Made by a program: the position numbers and the translations under genes. A stretch of 64,000 nt of DNA, taken from Haliscomenobacter sp040401995 (GTDB lineage Bacteria > Bacteroidota > Bacteroidia > Chitinophagales > Saprospiraceae). Below the pieces are notes generated by a model that saw nothing but the letters and a program-made list of their open reading frames with translations, made no database searches and had not been told where the DNA came from. The stretch covers positions 28,222 to 92,221 of the forward strand of contig JBBANM010000013.1 of assembly GCA_040401995.1 (NCBI GenBank), read 5' to 3'. Position 1 is the first letter of the stretch. Each line of letters begins with the position of its first letter. Shown in pieces: positions 1 to 8,475 of the stretch.

Positions 1-324
1 TCTATTATTGGGCAGACTGCTTTAAAAACCTTTACCTACTATAGAGAAATAGAGCCTCCGACAGGAAAATATGATATGAATGTACTCAAACCGCTATTTA
101 AAGCCGCAAAAGTAAGATCTTATACTGAATTCACTAGGGGCGCAAAATATTGTAGTATTGGTGTACTAAAGGATGAAATTCATTTCGGAATCACAAAAAA
201 TGCTGGTCCAGGTAAAAGCTTTTTTTTTGAACCAGAAAAGAACTACCATTATCCATTCTCTGAAATGTCTGATCCCCAAAAACTTGGCGAGGAGATTATC
301 AAGGCGCTAGCGCTCTGTGAATAA
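1..324 (+). CDS. Hypothetical protein, C-terminal part (cut by window edge)
   Basis: The reading frame is open from the first base of the window. It runs through about 25 codons before its first ATG (position 76) and ends at TAA (322-324), so the visible 107 codons are probably the end of a longer gene. A start at 76 would give an 82-residue protein. The sequence is soluble and lysine-rich, with no membrane segment or signal peptide. I recognise no domain. A hairpin follows the stop: GGTACAAG at about 337-344 pairs with CTTGTACC at about 383-390. A perfect 28-bp palindrome comes next. What lies upstream is outside the window, so the function is unknown. Confidence 0.5.
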   Translation, partial: SIIGQTALKTFTYYREIEPPTGKYDMNVLKPLFKAAKVRSYTEFTRGAKYCSIGVLKDEIHFGITKNAGPGKSFFFEPEKNYHYPFSEMSDPQKLGEEIIKALALCE

Positions 325-397
325 ATCCCCTTGCTGGTACAAGCTTCTTTGTTGAATTCCAAGGATAAAGCGACATAGAAGACTTGTACCAACTTAG

Positions 398-425
398 GTA
401 GAGACACATTGCAATGTGTCTCTAC
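398..425. repeat. Perfect 28-bp intergenic palindrome, copy 1
   Basis: GTAGAGACACATTG (398-411) is followed at once by its exact reverse complement (412-425). A second, slightly decayed copy lies at 63901-63925. Both are intergenic. It is probably one of the short dispersed palindromes common in Bacteroidota intergenic DNA. It could form a hairpin in a transcript from either strand, but no T-run follows, so it is a poor terminator. Confidence 0.75.
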
Positions 426-544
426 GATATCGTGCTAAAAACCAACATTTTACCTTTTTTTTAAATATTACATTGTGGATTTCGCAGAAAATTGCAGCAT
501 TGTAGTCCTGATTTATTAGGCATTAATAATCTATTACGAACAAA

Positions 545-1846
545 TTAATTCCCCATAGCCAACAAATACAACAATACCCCAGCAGCAGCAACCATCAAAA
601 TAAAGGTAAGTCCGCCCAAAAAATTGGACCAAAATTTATTGACATAATCACCCATAATTTTTTTGTTATTGCTGATGTGCAACACCAAACCAATCAATAC
701 CGGAGCGGTAATACCATACAAAACCGCCGTATAGATCAAGGCTTTCACCGGACTCAATCCAATAAAGTTAATCCCCAAACCCACCAATAAGGAAATAATC
801 AAGGTGACATAAAAACCTTTGGCCTGGTGGAATTTTTTATCCAGCCCTTCCTCCCAGTCAAAGGTTTCCGCGAGCATGTAGCTCAATGAACCCGCCAAAA
901 CAGGGATGGCCAAAAAACCAGTGCCAAGTACGCCAAGCGCAAAAAGGGCATAGGCAAAATTCCCTGCCAATGGCCTTAAAGCTTGGGCAGCCTCTTCCAC
1001 TGTATCGACACTATGTATACCGGCATTGAACAACACCGAGCCAGCGGTCAGGATAATAAAAAAGAAGACCACATTGGTCAGCATCAGCCCTCCTTTGATA
1101 TCCGAATTCATATCACGGATGATGCGTTTATCCACCACCAAGTGCTTATCGTGCACCTCTTCCACTTCCATCGATGCTTGCCAGAAAAACAGATAAGGCG
1201 AAATGGTGGTTCCTAAAATAGCCACCAACGCCATAAAATAAGCGGCACTGTTTTCAAAACGCGGTGTAAAGGTTCCAATAAAAACATCTTTCCAATCGGT
1301 ATGCGTCAAAAAAGGAATAATCAAATAACTGAACAAGGTAATACACAGCCATTTGAGAACAATGGCAATTTTATGGTAATTCCAAATAACCAAAGTGTAC
1401 ATCAATATTACGGTAAATAATATCGAAAAAACGTACCCCGGCACCTGCGGAAGCAGCAAATTGGCAACAGCGCCCATACCGGCAATATCGGCGCCAATAT
1501 TGAGCGTAATCGAAGGAAAACTGACCAAAAGGATCAGGTACAAAATGCTTTTGGGATAATTTTTTTTGATGACGCCAGTAAGTCCCGTGCGGGTAACTAG
1601 GGCGATGCGGGCGCACATTTCTTGAATAGACACCATCAGTGGGTAGGTGACAATGGCCGTCCATAAAAGTTTGGTGCCAAAAGCCGCGCCTGCCTGGGTG
1701 TAGGTGGTTATGCCCGAGGGGTCGTCGTCGCTGGCGCCAGTGACCAGTCCCGGCCCGAGGTTTTTAAGATAGGCAAAAAAACTGTTGCTTTTTTTCTCCG
1801 GTTGTGGTGTGCTGTTCTCCATGTTGTTTTTGGCTTGAATGCTCAT
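545..1846 (-). CDS. Nramp-related divalent metal ion transporter
   Basis: A 433-residue inner-membrane protein with about eleven hydrophobic segments, the size and layout of the Nramp (MntH/SLC11) family, which import divalent metals with protons. The family's first-helix signature is seen near residues 40-46 as DDDPSGI, where classical members have DPGN. The sixth-helix signature, classically MPH, reads SPYLFF here (about residues 214-219). Those two loops hold the metal ligands. Loss of the Met suggests selectivity other than classical Mn2+/Fe2+, as in the Nramp-related groups; this is inference. The first ATG (1846) is used. Another Met lies nine codons in. The gene stands alone on the minus strand, with about 220 bp of intergenic DNA downstream. 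Confidence 0.85.
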   Translation of the reverse strand: MSIQAKNNMENSTPQPEKKSNSFFAYLKNLGPGLVTGASDDDPSGITTYTQAGAAFGTKLLWTAIVTYPLMVSIQEMCARIALVTRTGLTGVIKKNYPKSILYLILLVSFPSITLNIGADIAGMGAVANLLLPQVPGYVFSILFTVILMYTLVIWNYHKIAIVLKWLCITLFSYLIIPFLTHTDWKDVFIGTFTPRFENSAAYFMALVAILGTTISPYLFFWQASMEVEEVHDKHLVVDKRIIRDMNSDIKGGLMLTNVVFFFIILTAGSVLFNAGIHSVDTVEEAAQALRPLAGNFAYALFALGVLGTGFLAIPVLAGSLSYMLAETFDWEEGLDKKFHQAKGFYVTLIISLLVGLGINFIGLSPVKALIYTAVLYGITAPVLIGLVLHISNNKKIMGDYVNKFWSNFLGGLTFILMVAAAGVLLYLLAMGN

Positions 1847-2173
1847 TTGGGTTTAGAAATCCATTTTGGCGAAGATAAGGTAGGTAAAAAATGGGAGAAT
1901 AAAAGGACATGCAACTTTCAGGGACTAATGGGCAAAAATTTGGGGTAGTCATGAAATTAAAAAAGTGCCTGGCTATGGAGCATCCAGCATTGTAGTTTTA
2001 CATCAGAAATCAACAAGAAAGGAAACAATCTAAGTCGATTTCAAAAAGGCCTTAGTTAAAAATTGTCGTTTTGGAGGAGGTGCGCAATTCACTGCAAAAC
2101 GTTGGCGGGCAACCCGAAACCGCCTGATCAAGAAGTAGGAACTCAGTTATTTGTAATATCAAACCAATTTATC
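1847..2173. other. Intergenic region between divergent genes
   Basis: About 330 bp separate the Nramp gene (minus) from the small secreted-protein gene (plus), so promoters for both should lie here. I found no clean TAnnTTTG match on either strand. A short stretch around 1984-1994 (AGCATTGTAGT) also occurs at 497-507 on the other side of the Nramp gene. An imperfect inverted repeat around 2105-2123 (GCGGGCAACCCGAAACCGCC) may form a small hairpin. Nothing else is recognised. Confidence 0.4.
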
Positions 2174-2407
2174 ATGAAGCTTAAAAACGTTTTTTTCGCA
2201 CTTGCTTTGATGGGAACATGTATTGGTGCATTTAGCGTCAATGCAAAAAACTCACCCCAGTCAAAAGAAATTATTAAAGTCACCAAATCCATTGAATCGA
2301 CTGATGAAGCATTGTATTGCAAAAAATCAACAGTTGTTAATGGCGTTACTTACTTCGTAGAATGCTGGCTTTGTAAATGTGAAGACCTTAAGTTTCCGCA
2401 AGCTTAA
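2174..2407 (+). CDS. Small secreted Cys-containing protein
   Basis: A 77-residue protein. The ATG at 2174 is chosen because it starts a classical signal peptide (MKLKN followed by a hydrophobic stretch to about residue 24, ending SVNA). An upstream in-frame start at 2063 would bury the signal. The mature part of about 53 residues is charged and ends in a cysteine cluster, with CWLCKC near residues 65-70 and a further Cys about 18 residues earlier. I recognise no family. It precedes a GLPGLI-family gene and an outer-membrane barrel gene on the same strand, so it may be a secreted partner or substrate of that cluster, which is inference. A hairpin in the gap to the next gene could attenuate or terminate its transcript. 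Confidence 0.6.
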   Translation: MKLKNVFFALALMGTCIGAFSVNAKNSPQSKEIIKVTKSIESTDEALYCKKSTVVNGVTYFVECWLCKCEDLKFPQA

Positions 2408-2443
2408 TCTTTAAGCATTTTCAAAATCAATTGTATTAAAACA

Positions 2444-2480
2444 AAAGATGGCTGTCTATACATTCTAGGCAGTCATCTTT
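2444..2480 (+). terminator. Hairpin between small secreted protein and GLPGLI gene
   Basis: AAAGATGGCTGTCTA (2444-2458) pairs with TAGGCAGTCATCTTT (2466-2480), two of the pairs being G-U. Only a short T-tract follows, so it may be a weak terminator or an attenuator that lowers expression of the downstream genes relative to the small protein. Confidence 0.4.
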
Positions 2481-2495
2481 CAAAAAATCAGAACA

Positions 2496-3164
2496 ATGAA
2501 AAACTTATTGATTTTACTATTTATTTTCATTTCATTCAAATCTGCATTTTCACAAGATCAAGGGATGATTAGGTATAAAGTCCTAAGTGGTTTGGGCTGG
2601 AATTCATATTCTAAACTCATTTTCAGCCAAGATCAATCCCTTTATGTTCTTGAAGACCCTGAGGATAAAATAGTGGTCAATGAAAAAAACATGCGGGCTA
2701 GCATCACTCATGAATACATAAAATATCATGTCTCTGTTAGCACCAAAACAGGAATAAAGCAAAAACTAAAAGGCGCAAATCAATTGGTAAGAACTGAATT
2801 TCCGATCACTTTACCAGCCTGGAAAATACAAACAGAAACAAGAAACATAAAAGGGTATCTCTGTACTAAAGCAACAACCATTTTACCTGAATCTGGCAAA
2901 ACCGAAGTGTGGTTTTCATCTTCAATCCCAGCTAGAGTTGGACCTCCCACCTTCTGGGGGTTACCAGGATTAATTCTTGAAATTAAATGCGAAAATGGTT
3001 TAGAATTTATAATGGACAAGCTTGAACTTAGACCGGTTAAGCCTGAAGAAATTCAATTGACAGAAGGAAAGCTTGTAGCTAGTAAAGAGTATTCAAATTC
3101 AAAATCGAAAGTTCAATCTTGGGCTGAAAAAACCAATAAAGCCATGGAAGAAGGTGATAAATAA
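2496..3164 (+). CDS. GLPGLI family secreted protein
   Basis: A 222-residue protein with an N-terminal signal peptide (hydrophobic to about residue 19, ending SAFSQ). Near residue 154 it carries the GLPGLI motif that names this Bacteroidota family, in the typical context of Trp-Gly just before it. The family is secreted, of unknown biochemical role, and often encoded beside TonB-dependent-receptor-like proteins with a carboxypeptidase-regulatory N-terminal domain. That is the arrangement here, with the barrel gene starting about 150 bp downstream on the same strand. The length is slightly short for the family and the C-terminus is lysine-rich. Family assignment is firm and function is unknown. 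Confidence 0.85.
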   Translation: MKNLLILLFIFISFKSAFSQDQGMIRYKVLSGLGWNSYSKLIFSQDQSLYVLEDPEDKIVVNEKNMRASITHEYIKYHVSVSTKTGIKQKLKGANQLVRTEFPITLPAWKIQTETRNIKGYLCTKATTILPESGKTEVWFSSSIPARVGPPTFWGLPGLILEIKCENGLEFIMDKLELRPVKPEEIQLTEGKLVASKEYSNSKSKVQSWAEKTNKAMEEGDK

Positions 3165-3315
3165 CGTTTTCCTAGACTAAAACTAAACTCCAGTACTTAT
3201 TTCCCAACCTAATCGTGTACAACTAGGTTTTCTCACTTGTGGTTTCTATGAACTGATGCTTGAAACAGCTTGCGATCAGAACTTAGTTGTACGCGATTTT
3301 TCAAGCCTCCGAGTT

Positions 3316-6021
3316 ATGAGAACAACAACTATTTTTCTAGTTATTCTCTTCATTTTATATTCAGCTATATCCGGCTTTTCGCAATATACCTTCATCGGAA
3401 CGGTAAAAGATTCTGCCAGTAATCAACCCATCGAGTATTGTCAGATGGGGCTGATGAATGCTAAAACCAATCAACTCATCGACATTTCCACCACCGATGT
3501 AGCTGGTTCTTACAAATTGATTGCGCCTACTTCAGGTTACTACAAAATCACTATTAATACTTTAACGCATGGCAACATTGAACGGGATGTATTGCTCAGT
3601 TCTAATAGTCTAAAGGAGATAAAAATAGACTTTCAATTAGCCGCTAAAGCATTTAACCTTAATGAATTGACCATCAAGGCTAAATTACCGCCCATTATCG
3701 TCAAGGGAGACACCATCATTTATCATTTGGAAAAATGGACGCACAACAGCGATGAAAACCTAGAAGATGTATTGCAAAAAATACCGGGTTTTGAAGTGCT
3801 TCAGGATGGGGAAATAAAAGTCAACGGCAAGCAAATCAATAAAATCCTGATTAATGGAGAGGAGGTACTGGACGCCGGTGCAGCTTTGACTACCCGCAGC
3901 ATTGCGCCTGATATGATCAAAAACATTGAGGTAAGAATGAAAGAAAAAGATCAAAAATTTAAAGAATCTCTATTGTCAAAAAATGATTTGGTGGTACTTG
4001 ACATTAAATTAAAAGATGAATTAAATACTTCTTTTTTTGGAAAATCTCGAATAGCAAGCGGATTACAAAAAATACCTTTAGGAAGCGCATATGCCAATTT
4101 TTTTTCATTAAAAAAGAGAAACAAAACCCATTTACTTAGCGAATACGATCAATTTGGAACCAGAACCATATCCCTTTCTCAACTAAAAGACATTGACAGA
4201 GAGGCCTATATGAGTATGTTTGATCTTCCTGCTGATTTTAAAGGTTTGACCGAACGAGAGGAATACAGTAAAGAAATATACGGTTTTCGGGATTACACCA
4301 AATCTCAGCCTAGTTCCATTAGTGTAGCCAATCGGTTTACCCCCAATGATAAGCTCGACATCTACTTGGTATCTTTCAATTCTTGGATCAAAGAGCGGAT
4401 TGAAAATAACACCCAACAAGTAGTATTCAGAAATGGGCAGTCGGATTTATATGTCTTTGATGAAGATAAATCCAATCAAAATTGGACTTCCAAAAACCGG
4501 ATGGAAATAAAATACAACATTAAAGATAAATTGAGAGTAGAATATAATTTGCTTTATTCTCACCAAGAAAATGCCAATCAACAAAGCAATATTACAGCGC
4601 AAACCGGAAAAAATTATCTATACAACGGCAATTTGAATGCTTCGGGATTTCTACACAATTTCAAAGCGGAATATAAATTAACGAAAACAATTGGTTTGCA
4701 CTTAAGTAATCTATTGGAAAATCAGCAAAACAATCAGCAAAATTCACTATTCCACAATGATTCTGTCTATTTAAAATTATTTAGAGATGATCGGGGAAAT
4801 CCATTGTATAAGTTAAGTCAACAGTTGGTAAAACATACTCAACAGTTTGCCACCAACATCTATGTACAATTGGATTTGAAGAACAGTAACATCAATGTAG
4901 GTGTCCGCATATTCAATCAAAACCTACAAATGAATAAGACAGTCTCAAACAGCGATAACACTGAAGAGATAATTCGCAATAGCATTTTTTCGGCGAAATC
5001 CCCTACCCTATCTTTTCAGCAATATGTGCCTTATTTGGAATACAATATGCGAATCGGCGTTTTCAATTGGAGAAACCGCATTGGCGTGGGGTATATGAAT
5101 TATCCCGATCAACTAGGTAATAAAAACAATACTACATTATTGGATTACAGCACCAATTTTGATTTTAATTTCGGGTCATTTGACCATCTAGGGATTTTAT
5201 GGCGACAAAATTTATCTACATTTTCTTTGCAAAAATTAGCGCCTGGCGCTGAATTGGTCAATTTCCAAACCATTGCAATCCCCGGTTTGCACCCGTTGAA
5301 CCCGCAAGTGGAAAGAGTTGCTCAGATTTCTTATTCTTCTTCCCTGTTAAAAGACCTAGGCGTTGGGATTGTAACGGCCGGTATCTATGGAACCAATCGC
5401 AATTCTGATGGATTCGGATTTTCCTCTGCGCCCTTTATAGGCATTGAATACAATCAGCTGCATTCCAGTTATGTGGTAGGCAATATGATCATCACCAAGG
5501 TATTCAATTCCTTCCCTCTTTCCGTCAAACTGGAGCCTAGTATCATTAAAAACTGGCAAGAAAATCTGGGCTATAGTGGCGAAAACTACAACACTGCCAC
5601 TCGAATATTCATGACAAAATTGAGCCTGCGTTCTTCTTTTGAAAATAAGCCGTATGATTTTAGCTTATCTACCCAGTATCAGGCTTTTTTATTTTGCAAT
5701 GGAATTGCTGCTCAATCGCCCGCCCAAAAGTACATCTCTACCCAATTGTCGGCCAGTTATTCTTTTTTGGACGAGATGTTATTGCTAAACCTAAAATTGA
5801 AAGATACATATTTTACCGGCGTTCAAAGCGCCAATTATTTCAATATTTTTCTTCGCGCACAATACAAAAAAGGGCGAAGTTCTTTGTTTTGCGAGGTCGA
5901 CAATTTATTGAACAATCGCTATTTTTACAAACGTGAAATAACTCCTTCTTATCAATTGGATACCAGAAGGCTCACTTTTAGTCGGTATTTTTCTTTGGGT
6001 TTTGAATTTCGTTTTAGGTAA
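3316..6021 (+). CDS. TonB-dependent-receptor-like outer membrane beta-barrel protein
   Basis: About 901 residues. The ATG at 3316 is chosen because it begins a signal peptide (MRTTTIFLVILFIL..., ending GFSQ). An in-frame ATG at 3256 would add 20 non-signal residues. After the signal comes a carboxypeptidase regulatory-like beta-sandwich domain (about residues 25-115), then a plug-like segment with an IPGFEV... and VNGKQINKILINGEEV-type stretch (about residues 150-185). The rest is a long beta-rich region of aromatic/polar strands, typical of an outer-membrane barrel, ending with the terminal Phe-Arg common in such proteins. No TonB box is obvious. It probably works with the GLPGLI protein upstream. 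The substrate cannot be read from the sequence. Confidence 0.85.
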   Translation: MRTTTIFLVILFILYSAISGFSQYTFIGTVKDSASNQPIEYCQMGLMNAKTNQLIDISTTDVAGSYKLIAPTSGYYKITINTLTHGNIERDVLLSSNSLKEIKIDFQLAAKAFNLNELTIKAKLPPIIVKGDTIIYHLEKWTHNSDENLEDVLQKIPGFEVLQDGEIKVNGKQINKILINGEEVLDAGAALTTRSIAPDMIKNIEVRMKEKDQKFKESLLSKNDLVVLDIKLKDELNTSFFGKSRIASGLQKIPLGSAYANFFSLKKRNKTHLLSEYDQFGTRTISLSQLKDIDREAYMSMFDLPADFKGLTEREEYSKEIYGFRDYTKSQPSSISVANRFTPNDKLDIYLVSFNSWIKERIENNTQQVVFRNGQSDLYVFDEDKSNQNWTSKNRMEIKYNIKDKLRVEYNLLYSHQENANQQSNITAQTGKNYLYNGNLNASGFLHNFKAEYKLTKTIGLHLSNLLENQQNNQQNSLFHNDSVYLKLFRDDRGNPLYKLSQQLVKHTQQFATNIYVQLDLKNSNINVGVRIFNQNLQMNKTVSNSDNTEEIIRNSIFSAKSPTLSFQQYVPYLEYNMRIGVFNWRNRIGVGYMNYPDQLGNKNNTTLLDYSTNFDFNFGSFDHLGILWRQNLSTFSLQKLAPGAELVNFQTIAIPGLHPLNPQVERVAQISYSSSLLKDLGVGIVTAGIYGTNRNSDGFGFSSAPFIGIEYNQLHSSYVVGNMIITKVFNSFPLSVKLEPSIIKNWQENLGYSGENYNTATRIFMTKLSLRSSFENKPYDFSLSTQYQAFLFCNGIAAQSPAQKYISTQLSASYSFLDEMLLLNLKLKDTYFTGVQSANYFNIFLRAQYKKGRSSLFCEVDNLLNNRYFYKREITPSYQLDTRRLTFSRYFSLGFEFRFR

Positions 6022-6054
6022 ATATGCATCTCCACCTTTCATTTTTCTACTTTT

Positions 6055-6104
6055 AGAGCTTGTTCAGGTCCAAAATCTGAACAAGCTCTTATGCTCTTTT
6101 TTTG
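6055..6104 (+). terminator. Hairpin plus T-run after barrel gene (AGAGCTTGTTCAG repeat family)
   Basis: AGAGCTTGTTCAG (6055-6067) pairs perfectly with CTGAACAAGCTCT (6077-6089), and a T7 tract follows at about 6097-6103. It lies 34 bp after the barrel gene's stop. The arm sequence belongs to a family repeated at 16066-16095, 23213-23372 and 59504-59581. Confidence 0.6.
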
Positions 6105-6130
6105 CAGCTTTACTCCGAACAGGATGCAAA

Positions 6131-6661
6131 TCAGCTAACTTTTCTTCTCCCCCACAAAAAAGGTGTCAAAGCCACAAAAGCAAATCCGATTATCGAAAAC
6201 CACTCCCGACTCTTAAAATTCTGAATGACTTGTCGGTTCAACCCACTAATTTTTTTGAGCTCCACAGCATCTAAATGCTTAACATCTATGCTTTGGATAT
6301 ATTCATTAATGGGCATTTGCTTAGTAAGTGTTAAAATGACATCCGCCATAAACAAACCAAAAGCCAGAAATAGGAGCCAGAAAACGGGACTCCGCCATTC
6401 GCGAACAAAAATGATCAAAGTAATGACGTAGCCATACATGATGATCGGCCCGTAGACCCCCATGCGAGCCCGCATGAAGCCATCGGTCAATTGCCAAGAA
6501 GCTGCCCAATTTTCTGGCGGCATCAAATCTCCTTGCGGGTTAATGAAACCAAAAATGGAAGGGTTCATTAAACTCGAAAAGTGAATTCCGGCATAGCCTG
6601 CCGCAATGAGCAAGATGAGATAAAGAGCAATCGTTTGGATTGGGTAAAGGATTTTTTTCAT
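6131..6661 (-). CDS. DUF1772-like membrane protein, paralogue 1
   Basis: A 176-residue protein with four hydrophobic segments (about residues 8-28, 70-88, 93-112 and 155-172). The stretch TKQMPINEYIQSIDV (about residues 112-126) closely matches THQIPINKFFQSIDV in the protein encoded at 7638-8147, so the two are paralogues. The Pro-Ile-Asn motif after the third helix resembles the DUF1772 (anthrone-oxygenase-like) family, a tentative assignment. An eight-helix membrane protein is encoded between the two paralogues on the same strand, suggesting a shared operon. Function is not known. Confidence 0.6.
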   Translation of the reverse strand: MKKILYPIQTIALYLILLIAAGYAGIHFSSLMNPSIFGFINPQGDLMPPENWAASWQLTDGFMRARMGVYGPIIMYGYVITLIIFVREWRSPVFWLLFLAFGLFMADVILTLTKQMPINEYIQSIDVKHLDAVELKKISGLNRQVIQNFKSREWFSIIGFAFVALTPFLWGRRKVS

Positions 6662-6739
6662 AGTTTATGCTTGTGTAAATTTTAATTCTTGCGTGCGTTG
6701 CTGCCTTGCAGTTCAACTTTTGTTTGTTTATAGGTCTTT

Positions 6740-7597
6740 CTAGGCTACAATTTCACTTTTCTCAGATCTTGTCAAAAGCCCTATCCCCAACCAGTACAAT
6801 AATAAAAATGGCATTCCTGGGATAAAGAATAAAAACAAAAAATCAAATCCCTTAGGTAGGTTCATTTGAGTAACATAGATAAGTGTTGCCGAAAGAATAC
6901 CCAACAAACTCAATATGCTAAGAATGATTGGGCTCAAAATATTGATTTGTCGGAATTGGTATAAATGGATTGAAAGCCAAATGATCAATGCGTACTGGAT
7001 TAGTCTGCCAAATACGCCAGTGTTAATACAATTCATGTTGTCATAGCTTTTACCGAATGCTTCAGCGTTTTTACCTTGGCTTACCCAATCTTTCAATGCT
7101 TCTGGATAGAAGTAATGATGGGTGAATTCCCAAATGAATTCGGCAAAGGCAAGGATAAAAGCCAAGGTAATTACCCACCTAGTTAAGTTTTTAAGTTTTA
7201 AAAAATTGCTGCGGTATAGAAATAAGGTAAAGATGCCAAAAAGAAGCATTGCGAAGAATAGAAAAATATACCTTAAGTGTTCGCGTTCGGGGTGTTCTAG
7301 CATTTTAAGGCTCAGGTCAGGCGGGGAAACCAATCCAAAGATTCCTAAAATTGGACTGGCAAGTAAAAAAAGAAATGCCCCGCCAATAGATATACTTGCA
7401 AAAGATTGAGTGACATATTTCAATAGTAGGAATGCAGTTGCAGCTAGCGCAATTGAAATAATTGCCCAAATGATTACAAAGCCCTTAAAACTATTCGTTT
7501 CTACATAGGGGGAATATTTGCCTATCGCATTCCCTATCAAAAATGGAAGTAAAACTAAAAATAAACCGGTCAGTGTGAGTAGTATTTTCTTGATCAT
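6740..7597 (-). CDS. Polytopic membrane protein of unknown function
   Basis: A 285-residue protein with about eight hydrophobic helices from the N-terminus (residues 5-27, 38-60, 68-88, 108-127, 138-158, 193-212, 218-240 and 248-272). A polar loop around residues 160-190 contains two adjacent His (THHYF) and a Cys. I recognise no family. It lies between two DUF1772-like paralogues on the same strand with gaps of about 40-80 bp, so the three are probably co-transcribed in the order 7638, 6740, 6131. Confidence 0.6.
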   Translation of the reverse strand: MIKKILLTLTGLFLVLLPFLIGNAIGKYSPYVETNSFKGFVIIWAIISIALAATAFLLLKYVTQSFASISIGGAFLFLLASPILGIFGLVSPPDLSLKMLEHPEREHLRYIFLFFAMLLFGIFTLFLYRSNFLKLKNLTRWVITLAFILAFAEFIWEFTHHYFYPEALKDWVSQGKNAEAFGKSYDNMNCINTGVFGRLIQYALIIWLSIHLYQFRQINILSPIILSILSLLGILSATLIYVTQMNLPKGFDFLFLFFIPGMPFLLLYWLGIGLLTRSEKSEIVA

Positions 7598-7637
7598 GTG
7601 TTAGTTAGGTTTAAGAGCTTATTCAGGATTCGTTTTT

Positions 7638-8147
7638 CTAAATCTTCAACTGCTCTTTATTTAGTCGTGGCAATAAGTAAGGTAGAAGGCTGATGAGAAA
7701 AAACACAATCAAGACGTGGATTTTACGCTCATCAAAATTTTTGCCTGTCGCTTCTCTATATTGCTGGACTAACTTAATTTGTGCCTCAGTCAGGTTATTA
7801 ACATCAATGCTTTGGAAAAATTTATTGATCGGAATTTGATGGGTTATTGTAAATGAAATGTCTATTATCAAAATAATTAACGTTGAAAGAATTATCCAGA
7901 ATATCGGGCTCCTCCGCCAAGTTTTAAAAAATACAATGAGATTTAAAATAACTACCAGCAACCAAATTGGCATAAAGATAGACATTCTTTTCCCCATGTA
8001 ACTGTCCACTGTTTTCCAATATTTTGCAAATTCAATCGTGTCAAAATGCTGTTCAAATGGACATATAAGTTGAAAAACACCTATTCCTACATAAAATGTG
8101 GTACAAAGAACAAGTAGGTAAATTGAAATGACTCTGAGTGTTTTCAT
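7638..8147 (-). CDS. DUF1772-like membrane protein, paralogue 2
   Basis: A 169-residue, four-helix membrane protein, clearly paralogous to the one at 6131-6661. It has the same length class, the same helix spacing and the shared motif PINKFFQSIDV near residue 108. Its C-terminal cytoplasmic tail is short and basic. It is the first gene of the presumed three-gene membrane operon. A half-copy of the AGAGCTTATTCAGGATTC repeat sits at 7614-7631, just past its stop codon. Confidence 0.6.
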   Translation of the reverse strand: MKTLRVISIYLLVLCTTFYVGIGVFQLICPFEQHFDTIEFAKYWKTVDSYMGKRMSIFMPIWLLVVILNLIVFFKTWRRSPIFWIILSTLIILIIDISFTITHQIPINKFFQSIDVNNLTEAQIKLVQQYREATGKNFDERKIHVLIVFFLISLLPYLLPRLNKEQLKI

Positions 8148-8475
8148 GTTTTATTTTTTGTCAATTGCTTACTCGCGTTTAAAAAATCTTCGAGGTTCAG
8201 TAAACCGCATAAAAACCAAGCCTATAACTTTTAGGTGATTTTTCACAAACCTACAACCCTACCTTGAAAAGGACTTAGTAAAAAAACGACATTCTGTTTT
8301 CTGATATGCTTCCCTCAGGATGGAAAGGTGAAATTTTGGCGAATCTATTTTTGACTTGCGAGGCGCAAAGCGCAGGCATAGCCAAAGCTACGGCGAGCTT
8401 TTGCAACGCGGCAGGGCGAAAATAGAAAGAGACAAAAATCACCTGGTCAATACGAGGGAAGTATTACAACAAGCC
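8148..8475. other. Intergenic region with repeat-like DNA
   Basis: About 330 bp between the AraC-type gene and the membrane operon, both on the minus strand. The half near 8355-8440 is GC-richer and contains near-palindromic pieces (GGCGCAAAGCGC at about 8361, then a TAGCCAAAGCTA stretch). It looks like a dispersed intergenic repeat rather than coding DNA. The open frame through it has no recognisable protein character. Confidence 0.4.
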
